Shown piece after piece: positions 9,742 through 19,900 of a stretch of DNA of 64,000 bases. The DNA comes from Patiria pectinifera (lineage: Eukaryota; Echinodermata; Asteroidea; Valvatida; Asterinidae), in contig CM057149.1 in the NCBI GenBank assembly GCA_029964075.1, forward strand, positions 9,992,465 through 10,056,464, given 5' to 3'. Each line of letters starts with the position of its first letter. The stretch's first letter is position 1. The translations under genes and the position numbers were made by a program. The notes below the pieces were generated by a model, which searched no databases, had not been told where the DNA came from, and saw only the letters and a list, made by a program, of their open reading frames with translations.

Positions 9742-12722
9742 TCACTTTCGACCTTGCACGAAAACTAGCACCAACAACGCAGCGATAGCAAATATGTGAA
9801 GACCTCCCAGCAACATAAAGGGTAAGGTGTAGCTTCCTCCAAGGTCAAAGGCCAAACCTAGATGACAACAAAAAATAATAGTACGACATAAACACGTACG
9901 ATGAGCGGTTAAACAATCCATAACTGCTGAGAGAAAAGCGAGATAAAATTTGCACTACAAGTAAACAGTTTTCCTTGAATATTTTCACGTACTTTTAAAA
10001 CCATAAATTACTTGTGTCATGCGTGTGAGAATGTTCGTGCTTTGATCAATCATTTTGCTTACTTACCTGGTAAATATAGTAGAAGGAAAGCGAAAACAGC
10101 AGATTTCATTCCGATCCAGCCGAGGGCACTGCCCAAATAATCAAGTGAGACTACTTCGCATAACAAGACATCCGCCAAAACCCAAATCAAGAAAGTTGCA
10201 CAGCCGTAGATGGCGATATTAACCGCATTTAACCAGAAGGATGTAAGCCATGGGTCGATAAGGTAATACACGGTGAGTGACGTCAGAGCAATTCCCATGA
10301 ACCCCTTGGAGCTGACTATCTGAGTTTTGTCCATCAGGGGTCCGAGAGTGAAGGCAGCGATAATCCTTGTCATTCCCATGATCGATGTCAGGATGACTGC
10401 TTCCGTCGGTGTGAAACCCTTGCTCTGAGTGTGAGGAATGAAGTACACGTTCCATCCTAAAGTGCCAATACAATTTATAATGCTCATTACTGCTATGCAC
10501 CAGTATGACCGATTGAACAGAAGTTCAATGTTGAGATGTTGGCAGAGGGCTCGGAAAGCTGACTTTTTCTGAGGCCCACCATCCCTTTTTGTCAGGGGCT
10601 CTTCGCTTAGTTGATGTTCTTCCTCGACACAATCATCTGGTACGACAGAGTAGTTAGAAGCTAGTGCAATATTATTGCTGGACGGGAACCGGAAGAGGGC
10701 GCCGCACACCGTCATGTGAAGAAAAATGGCGCCCAAAAGGAGCATAGAGGATCTCCAGCCATATGTATCCAAGAATAGTTGCGTCATCGGTGGCATGACC
10801 ACGAATGAGACAGAGGCACCAGATTGGGAGATGGCGAAAGCTGTTGAGATAGCTCTTGAGCTAAAACATTGTCCAACTAGCTCTCTGCACAAAACATTAC
10901 TGATCCCAAGTCCGGGTCCTGTCGTTGAAGAGAATATCAAACATTATGACAGTCAAGTATGCAATCGGGCTTCGCTTTAAAACAAGAATAAAGCCATTGT
11001 ATTCATATTGCCTAGCAACCATAAGAGCAAACAAAGACAATTAAAGAGAAGTTATTTAGTTATAAAGACCGACATTCGATCTGTTCCACCATGACATCGT
11101 TTAATCGTAATATAAAAACCCAAAGAGATCTCTCTTTCCATCTCGAGAAGGCTAGGTGCACAATCTTGTTAATGCGAGAGGGGTACGTGTTGTTGAGGGG
11201 CGGTTTTGCAATACAAGAGAGGAGACAATTTAATTTGTAGCGCCATAATTTTGCTTTCATAATGTATGCGCTTGAGGGGCAGTTTTGTTTTCATCTCGAG
11301 GGGGGCAATTTACATGGTGAGTCAAAAAAGCGGAACCCAAACCCCCAAAATAAATGTCATATTTAAAACCAAATATGTAGCACCAAATTAATTATGACTG
11401 GAAAACAAATTTCATAAGCTACTTTTATATCAAACAAATTCTCAATCCGTTTTAAGAATATCACCATTTAAACACAATGATCCTAAAACCTCGTCCAAAA
11501 AAGCAATTTATTGTGTATTCTGACTGTTTGGAACAACAAAGAAAATGACACAGAATACTTGTTTCAACAACTGTCATCAACTGTAGTACACAATATTTTT
11601 TAACAACCCTGGTAGGCAAACAATATGATTGATAAACTCTTTTTTTAAAGACGGGCCTTCAAAATGACTTGGTATGTATATTTTTAACTATGAATCTGAG
11701 GTTTTATCGCTGGTGATTTCTGAAGACAATTGTGACGACGAGTCTTGAAATCGCATTTTAAATGGAGCTATTCTTTAAATGGATTGAGCAATTTCAGTAT
11801 TTTTTTTCGTGTCAAAGTAGCTTATGAAATGTGCTTTTCAGTCGTAATTATTTTTGGTGCTACATATTTTTATAATTATGAAATATAATTTTGGGGTTTT
11901 TGGTAGGAAAGAGGATAGACTCAGTTTTGCCGATTTTTGGGGGCTATCGATCAGCCACTGCCTGCATATTCCAGCTCCCTACTCAAACTGTCAGCTATAC
12001 GTACCAGCTAGTACCGCCAACACAATGGCCATCACTGCAGCTGAGGAAAACGAGGCAATGATGAAAGCGAGGCCGATCATCAAGCCGCTAACCATAACAC
12101 AGATCTGGATACCGAAGCGCCTTGCAAGAGGAGCTGCAATGGGCCCTTAAACAAAAGAAAGTACACTTCACTTTTGTGGGTATTCTTTTGTTATCATTTT
12201 TGGGGATCGGCTATCATTGTCCTCGACTTTTGCCGCCATCACTGTTGGAGTGATGGGTTTTCAAAGCGTGTGTTTTTTTCGGGGTCAACCCGATATATGA
12301 TCCCCTACACCTATTTTTCATAAAACCGATGAAAGCATCTATTCATCACGTTGGTATGTGTCACCATTCAGCACTCCAGACTCGTGACCATTGTGTTTCA
12401 AGGACATAACTCAGGTAACTAAAAAAGCCAATTATGTAAATAAAACAATTAAATTTAAATAAAAAACACCTGTATGTCTGCGCCACGCTACTATGCTCTC
12501 CTTACCTGATAGATTCAGAGTGACTTCCATGATGACAATCATCCAGCCGACGACCCATGTACATGTTTCCATCTGGTCTCGTAGAGTCGGTAGCAGCGTG
12601 GCTAGACCTTTCACCGCACCCGTCCAAATGAACCAGTTGACCCATGTGCCTAGGATGGCCAGCAATCCCACAAAACGGTGTCTTCCGTTCGCCGCTGACA
12701 TACTGTACTGCTGCTTTTCCAT
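9742..12722 (-). CDS. SLC16-like: Monocarboxylate-transporter-like major facilitator (SLC16 family)
   Basis: This is a twelve-helix plasma-membrane carrier of the SLC16/MCT branch of the major facilitator superfamily; its substrate cannot be read from sequence. Four minus-strand exons join in phase: 12722-12506 (MEKQQYSMSAANGRHR... to VTLNLS), 12145-12005 (PIAAPLARRFGIQICV...), 10918-10067 (PGLGISNVLCRELVG... to FAFLLLYLP) and 9857-9742 (LAFDLGGSYTLPFML... to VQGRK, stop). All donors are GT and all acceptors AG. The total is about 441 residues. Family marks are GPIAAPLARRFG after helix 2, the GPGLGI stretch in helix 4, GWRSSMLLLG, the hydrophilic central loop (EEEHQLSEEPLTKRDGGPQ) and GLAFDLGGSYTLPF before helix 12. 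The usual helix-1 motif (D/E)GG(W/F)(G/A)W is absent; the protein has RHRFVGLLAILGTWVNW instead. The start is the first ATG of exon 1. Confidence 0.9.
11095..11310. repeat. Dispersed GAGAGGGG repeat, copy 1
   Basis: The segment contains CCATCTCGAGAAGGC, ATGCGAGAGGGG, ATACAAGAGAGGAGAC and TTTTCATCTCGAGG. It matches in order a segment at about 32430-32630. A looser match lies near 16490 (GCTCGAGGGGGCAC). It sits in intron 2 of the transporter gene. No coding capacity is seen, and the family is not recognised. Confidence 0.65.
11335..11905. mobile_element. Palindromic MITE with long terminal inverted repeats
   Basis: The left end (TATGTAGCACCAAATTAATT, then ATTTCATAAGCTAC) recurs inverted at 11810-11905. 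The arms are about 90-100 bases and the whole element about 570 bases, with no open frame for a transposase. It is inserted in intron 2 of the SLC16-like gene. No target-site duplication could be fixed by eye, and the superfamily is unknown. Confidence 0.7.
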
Positions 12723-13767
12723 CGTTCTAATATCTCAAGGCAAGACGAGCAGCAGTTTCCTTTGGCAGTTATGGCAGCCCCCCCCCCCCAAAAAAATTGT
12801 GTTGCCCTGCACTCAAGTTGACTGCACACGTTGAGCTATACGAGCGAATGGCCTCAATGACTTTTTGCTTGCCTTGGGCAAGTCGCCATTATTCGTCCGT
12901 GCGCGGATCGGCGGCATATCTTAGCTATGTGCATACGTTAAAATACATTGCGAACAGCGACCTCATGCGACCACTATTTATGCAAATCAGTAGGACACGA
13001 TCAATCGGTCGATTCGCAGCGCGCGCGGGACATTTGAAATTATTAGTTTCTCCAGTCAGTAGTGTCGTAAGTGTATAATTAGAGTATCTGTTTGCCCTTT
13101 TCTTTTCTTGTTATCAACATGGTAAGGCGGCAGGACACTATGCCCCAATCTATAACAAATAAGCTCAAGTTGTCTTCTGACACTCATTCAAAAGGTCCAT
13201 GCTTTGTCGACCGTAAAGTTGAAAAATTGGCCCTCCATGGCAAACTCTTGGTGGTGCACTACTTTGTGAATCGCCAGAATTGGGCCTCCGGAGAAAATCA
13301 CAGTCGCATGAATTACCATGATTAGCTGGTACCGGTAGAACATAAAGTCTGTTTTCCACGATTGTGTGCGTATTTTGACCAGTACACTTTGTTTCCCAGT
13401 GAGGACGAACACATCCTGTGTAAACAGACTTCAGCTCTGAATGATTTTGTCAATGTTCTCGAGAAGTGACCAGCTAATCCTCGTGGAGTAACTGAATATC
13501 TCAGGTAAGATTGAAATCACGACTAACAGAAGGTTTTGGAGATGTTTTTACAATCAGTCCGCACTCGCGGAAATAAATTGACGTCCATCTTGATTAGCTG
13601 TTTTGTTACTGGATGATAAACAAAAAGCTCAACGTGGTTTCATTAAAAATTGTATTATTGTGCCGTGTCGTGCCAGCTCTCCTGCGTCAGGCTGATTTGG
13701 TTGGTAGCGTGCCGTCCCGATGGTGTCCTATCCCTGCAGTGGTGGGCCACAGCACCAGTTATTCGCA
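12723..13767. other. Upstream flank of the transporter gene with a dispersed repeat
   Basis: A C10-A6 run lies at 12780. The block at about 13080-13290 (GGTAAGGCGGCAG, AGCTCAAGTTG, TGACACTCATT, GCAAACTCTTGGTGG) also occurs near 47550-47830 and 48290-48380, and inverted near 35290-35495, so it is a dispersed repeat. No gene is recognised. Confidence 0.5.
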
Positions 13768-14404
13768 GTGGAATACGTCAGTGGAATGTCCTTGGTGGAA
13801 TACCGTCGGTGGAATGTCCTCGGTGGAATACCGTCAGGGGAATGTCCTCGGTGAAATACTGTCAGTGGAATGTCTTTGGTGGAATACCGTCAGTGGAATG
13901 TCCTCGATGGAATACCGTCAGTGGAATGTCCTCGATGGAATACCGTCAATGGATTGTCTTTGGTGGAATACTGTCAGTGGAATGTCCTTGGTGGAATACC
14001 GTCAATGGATTGTCTTTGGTGGAATACCGTCGGTGGAATGTCCTCGGTGGAATACCGTCAGTGGAATGTCCTCGGTGGAATACCGTCAGTGGAATGTCCT
14101 CGGTGGAATACCGTCAGTGGAATGTCCTCGGTGGAATACTGTCAGTGGAATGTCTTTGGTGGAATACTGTCAGTGGAATGTCCTTTGTGGAATACCGTCA
14201 GTGGAATGTCCTCGGTGGAATACCGTCAGTGGAATGTCCTCGGTGGAATACCGTCAGTGGAATGTCCTCGGTGGAATACCGTCAGTGGAATGTCCTCGGT
14301 GGAATACCGTCAGTGGAATGTCCTCGGTGGAATACCGTCAGTGGAATGTCCTCGGTTGAATACTGTCAGTGGAATGTCCTCGGTAGAATACGGTGGGTGG
14401 AATG
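13768..14404 (+). repeat. 28-bp minisatellite, about 23 copies
   Basis: The tandem unit is GTGGAATACCGTCA followed by GTGGAATGTCCTCG, i.e. two related 14-base halves that share GTGGAAT. Copies differ by a few substitutions, mostly C/T; the run from about 14040 to 14350 is the most uniform. Because 28 is not a multiple of three and no frame meets a stop, all three plus-strand frames stay open. They spell cyclic shifts of one 28-residue repeat (WNTVSGMSSVEYRQW...). This explains the long frames at 13613-14487. There is no signal of a real gene on either side. Confidence 0.95.
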
Positions 14405-15536
14405 TGGGTGGATTTGGAATGTGGGTGGAATCAGAATGTGGGGGAGCATTTTGGGACTTTGCCCTTGACTTGACTTATCCTAAGTAGATCCGACCCTAGA
14501 ACATTATCTAATAATCGGTGATCGGAAACAGTCAATCAAGAATAGTGGTCATGCTTTAATCACTCATCATCTAGCTGTCATGTCATTCCATCATGATCAA
14601 GTACATTAGCATATTCTAATCATTTTAATGATCAAGCTATCAGCTGCCTAACTCTTATCCTAACCCTGCAACTCCTTTTATACCGTGAGCCCTATAGACT
14701 GAGTACAACTTCTCTTTGCCAAATATTAACAGTGCATAAACCCAAATTGACCAATCACGTACAAGGGTTCCCAATATGCAAAGTGTGGGTGACTCACGTG
14801 GTCTTTTTAAAGCATACAGTTGGTGACTTTATTCTAATTCCTGTTCCGTCTCAATATTAACATGGGTTCTTTAACGGGAAAATGAACATACCACATCGAT
14901 TGGTTAACAAGAAAGGAACCTCTGCCACCGACAATGTCTTGCCATTTTCAGTAGGTTTAATTATTTGTATTTTTTGCTTTCTTGTTGGATTTATCATACT
15001 TTAAAATCCAAAAACACAAATGTGACATCACCCAAAGGAAAGGATTTGGTGTATAGATTTGTTGGTTCAAAAGTTGCCAGGATTTTCTTTTCTGAACATA
15101 ATTTTCCTGTGTGTTTCGTGAAAGTGAGTTAAGACGTGATAATATTGTACACTCACGCACCACTTCCATGGCGAAGCGTTGTATCATGTTCAAATATGCG
15201 CCAAGAGACAGCGGCGACGGAACGGCTTTGAAACGGGGGGCCATCACCAAAAAGGGGCACTTGCTCAGCATTTTCTGGCACATCCCTGCTGAAAGGTAGA
15301 CACGTATTTGTAACAGGACACTTGGCTTCCGTAAAATCAAATAGTGCGGGGGTGGGGGGGGGGGGGGCTGGTACCGTCTTCCACCATAGGGGGCCCTCTT
15401 AAAAACCGAGCATTATATGCTAACTACGCATTAGTGCCCATTTTCAGGGCGCATTGTATGGGTTTTGGGGCTTGGTTTTCATATTCCTCGTTTATATCAA
15501 AACTATCTGTACCATTTTGGGAAATGGTTACTGAAA
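14405..15536. other. Spacer after the minisatellite
   Basis: No gene is recognised. The sequence is AT-rich with a G13 run near 15355-15367, followed by text typical of eroded poly-G MITEs. The frame at 14957-15340 (minus) has no recognisable domain. Confidence 0.4.
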
Positions 15537-15945
15537 ATTGAATTGAATTGAATTGAAGGTTTTTTTTTATTGTTCGTACCATTCTCGCAGTCCGAAGACT
15601 GAATTGCGATGGTTTACAATTTACAATTAACATAAATCATTAAAAAAAACAAAACATTTATACATATGTTCGACATTAAAGTATTCTAAAAAGACCATTA
15701 TTTTTTTATGCATAATGTTAAAACATAAAAATATTCTAAAAAGACTCTTATACAAACATGTGGATTAAAAAATGTTAAAATGCTACCAAGACTAGATAAA
15801 AAAAGAACCGTGTTTTGTACATCTACACGCCTTTCAATCACATAGTGATAAAAAGAATGCATTGTGTTTTACATCCAGACATAACCATTTTATTACATTA
15901 CATTAGGTGTTTATTAATGAGTCTGACTAGGTAAGGCAGATAAAA
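15537..15945 (-). mobile_element. Non-LTR retrotransposon 3' end, copy 1
   Basis: Read on the minus strand, this ends with ATGGTACGAACAATAAAAA, then ACCTTCAATTCAATTCAATT, i.e. a polyadenylation-like signal and an AATTC-type microsatellite tail typical of some LINE 3' ends. It is nearly identical to 16007-16409. Only untranslated sequence is present, with no reverse-transcriptase frame. Confidence 0.6.
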
Positions 15946-16006
15946 TGCCAGGTTTTGGTTACAAAACAAATCAAAATTTTGGAAAATGGCATGGGTATGT
16001 AGCGTA

Positions 16007-16409
16007 TTAAATTGAATTGAAGGTATTTTAATTGTTCGTACCATTCTCGCTGTCCGAAGACTGAATTGCCATGGTTTACAATTTACAATTAACAGAAATC
16101 ATTGAAAAAAAAACATTTATACATATGTTCGACATTAAAGTATTCTAAAAAGACCATAATTTTTTTTTAATTTTTTTTTTATGCATAATGTTAAAACATA
16201 GAAATATTCTGAAAAGACTCTGATACAAACATGTGGATTAAAAAATGTTAAAATGCTACCCAGACTAGATAAAAAAAAAGAACTGTGTTTTGTACATCTA
16301 CACGCCTTTCAATCACATAGTTATAAGAAGAATGCATTTTGTTTTACATCCAGACATTTTATTACACTACATTAGGTGTTTATTAATGAGTCTGACTAGG
16401 TAAGGCAGG
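16007..16409 (-). mobile_element. Non-LTR retrotransposon 3' end, copy 2
   Basis: This is a direct repeat of the preceding copy (GTTCGTACCATTCTCGC, TTCGACATTAAAGTATTC, ACACGCCTTTCAATCACATA and GTCTGACTAGGTAAGGCAG all recur in order), separated from it by about 60 bases. The two differ by scattered substitutions and by the lengths of A/T runs. Either two insertions or a local duplication would explain it. Confidence 0.6.
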
Positions 16410-16998
16410 GTACTACTCCGCAGTCTCTCCGGAGATTAATACTCAGATACTTTTAGGGCCATTTTTTTTCATCGCAAGGACGAACTTTCAAGCTCGAGGG
16501 GGCACATTGATGGCCGCAAAAGGGGCACTTGGGTAAATCTGGGGGGGGGGAGGGCAATTGCACCGGTCTCAGACTCCTACCTACCGACTACCGTCCATGT
16601 GTTCAGACTAGGCTATGAACCCCTTGCAAATGTACCCCCTCAACGGCGAAAAAAGAGAGGCGTGAAGGGCCACTTGAGCAGCCTCTTTAACACCTGCGAG
16701 GCGCGAACCGACGGTGAGGACGTATGATCCATGCGTATCAAAGGTCTACATGATTGTTATAGTTTTGTAATGTACGTTTTGTTTTCAACCCAGTTTTCTA
16801 GATAGGTTCCTGCTCTATTAATAATCTAACAATATTCCAGGGTTTCGGAACAAGTCTACCAAACTTAGTTAGCAGTTCATTTAAAGGATGAACAACGCGC
16901 TTTATACAGCAAAGCACTGTAGTGTGTTTCCTATGGAATTAATACCGTTTGTAGGACACACAGCGTCATATTTTGTTGACGCATGGAACTCATTTTTG
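16410..16998. other. 3' flank of sialyltransferase gene A
   Basis: This holds a fragment related to the GAGAGGGG dispersed repeat (about 16480-16560, with a G10 run) and otherwise non-coding sequence. It should include the 3' UTR of the minus-strand gene that ends at 16999. No polyadenylation signal was fixed. Confidence 0.4.
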
Positions 16999-19900
16999 CT
17001 ACTTTCTTGGCTTGCAATCTCTGACGACTAAAGTCAGTTTCCCTTTTCGTTCCAGTTCTTTCAGTTTGGTGTGTTCCAGAGAAAAATCGTGCCCCTTATT
17101 ACGAGAAAAGTTGAATTTCACATTGTCAAAATAATGATACTTGACTGCTCGACCCTCTAGATCTGTGTAGAACGGGTAGAATCCGAAGAGAGTGATGTTG
17201 GAGCAGAACGTCCGAGCGACTGCGTACATGTCTAATCCAAGCGTGCCTGTTCGTCGTATGCCCCATTCCCTGCAAGGAAGGGAGTTTCAAGGAAAAGCAG
17301 AAGTTGCGTATTAAACCATATTTTCATACAGAATGATAGCTACATGTCAACACCCTCCCCCGCCAATCAAAGAGAAAACCAATGCGCCTGCGCATTACTG
17401 ACTCAGTCGACGTGCCTATACTATGGCAATTATCCATAAACAACATGGACCAAAGCACACATGCACTTTGCGTACTACACCCAACCTTGGACAATAAGTA
17501 GAAAATGAGACTGGAAAATGAGCCACTTCAATGAAAAAGGCATATAACTTCTCACCATAGCTACTATTTTGAAAAACTCAAAATCCTGTGGAAGACATGG
17601 TAACAACCGTTCATATGAAACACTCAGTGTTTGCCCTCCATTTGCCACAAAAATGGTGAACTTGGGTCCAGATCACTATTGCTCACCCTGTATGCCAAAC
17701 TTACCTCGCAACACTGATGGGTTTCCAGCTGAAGGCAAACCGAATATCCGTGAATCCGTTATGACGTATTGCGTCGATTATAGACCGAAACTTCCTGCCA
17801 GATACAAAGCTACTGTTGCGATGGTACAGTTGTTTCGGGTACCACAAAATCGACTCTTTCAAAGCTTGCATGTGGTCGAAAAGTTTAGCCCGTGTCTTAA
17901 GAAGTTTGGAACTGTTTGTTCTCCCCATGGCACTACCGTATGAAAACATCAGAGCTCTGTTAAAAGCATTCAAACTTGACTTTTTGCCGACGTCAACTTC
18001 GTAGCCTTTTATCAGCCCCATATTGGCGCGGATAACGAAGTCATGTGAGTCGATGAAATCACCGCAACTGCTGTTGTTTAAGATGCCGCTGTTACCGATC
18101 ACAGCACAGCTTGTCTGCCGTGGGATGAGCTCCACTCCAGGGAAATGTTCCTCCAAGTTACATCGCTCCACCTCCAGCACTGAGGATTCGTGAGAAGTGT
18201 TACTTGTCCTTGGTACACGGACAACAGGATTGTGACTTTGCAAGTTGAAGGTCATGTTGTCAGTTGGTGTATCGTTCTTGTAGACGAAGATGGCCAAATC
18301 CAGAGGAACGCAGATACCACCTGCAGATCTGTAAAAATTAAGGGGAAAAAAGGCTCATTGTGCTTTTATTCTTGTTACTCCATTACATATATATCTGCTA
18401 AGGTCCAGATTGCATCTTCTATTGATGGTTTTAAAATATATCATTACGAATTTCTCCCATTTAAACGAATCCGAGTTAGACCTTTCTAACTCGGAAAGAA
18501 AACATCCATTCCTAAGTGACAGCTCCCCCAATGGACATAAATTTAATACCCCCTTGTGGCGGACAGCCCAAGAATATATGGCCTATTGACCTCTACAGGT
18601 ACACCATATGCCCACGTGGGTAACGAGTAATTGACTGATTTGTTTCATCCACTGATGGTAGTGGTCACTACTGCAAACCACCAGCTATGTGTAGGATTAT
18701 AAAAATTGACTAGAAAAACCAAGTTGAAGACAAAACAGGCAGGAAAATTCTCTATTGGAAGTCCGGTTCAGGCGATTGATGAGTTAGAAAGATGGTGTGC
18801 TGTAAAAAGGTACATAGTCAGAGATGATTATGTTAGGGGTCATCTAGTGAGTTTTACGGGATATATCCTGGAGATGATATCTTGGTGGATGAGGATTCGA
18901 TTAGACATCCAATACTTCACTATGAAGAGCAACAGAGACGTAAGTAACATGTTGAACAATAACATCCCATACATCAATTAGTTGTAGGCATATCAATAAA
19001 CTGTAAATGAGTGGATATTTCACCGCTTCTCATATACTCAATCAACTTGATTGGAAAATAAATATCTAATCAACAAAAGGATACTTAAAATTTATGAATA
19101 CCAACAATTAACATCTGACGCAGAGTTCACGATGAACGATCTTATATGTACCGTACCAAAAGAAAAACCCCAATTTGATAGGATCAGTAAAATGGCATAA
19201 TTTTATTTATTTACTAGTAGGCCTAAGCAACATTTTGCATAATGGATAAATATTTCCTGTGAAATTTATTGTGATACAGAATTCTTACATGTATTTTCTT
19301 TATCAGAACAACATAAAGGCTATGACACCCCAATATAAAACCTAATAGAAAAATATTGGAAGGTTGTCCCGTATTGGTCAATTATGATCATGTACATGAA
19401 TATTACAAACTGCCATTTTGAAGCAAGGTTAACAATAATATGACATTTTATGTTTGCATCTAGACTTTTCTGGCAGAACAAGGGTTAACCAAACATCTCA
19501 GTGCATGAATACATGTACACCAATATTCCCCAATAAATACCAAAAAAAACATACACCCCTACGTTTGGAATTTTGCTTTTGGTTAACATATAGCTTTACG
19601 TTTGAATATTTTGCTTTTGGGTGAATGCTATCCTGATGTCAAGTATCATCATTACAGAAAGCTGCAGGCAAGCCTCCACCAAAAGAAGACAGTGTAAGAC
19701 TAAGAGGAAACACTTGCAGTTTTTGAGAGAGTGCCAGAAAGACGATCTGGTTGAAACAGTTGATGGCAGGATGATTGGAGGAATGGCAATATTCAAACAG
19801 TGGATCCCTTCAAAAGGCTTATTTTCCTGCAAGACGGAGCTGCAGTAAGCCTTGATAACATTTCATTGCCAGGTAATGATTACTCAGACCAATTTTTGTA

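Noticed and set aside
10219-10500. 93-codon minus-strand frame inside the transporter gene
   Set aside because: It is an overlapping shadow of the transporter's third coding exon in another frame.
13768-14404. CRISPR-like array
   Set aside because: The repeats are contiguous without unique spacers, and the genome is eukaryotic.
13613-14487. Three long plus-strand reading frames (205-272 codons)
   Set aside because: They are products of the 28-base minisatellite, which has no stop in any plus frame. The flanking non-repeat parts show no domain or splice structure.
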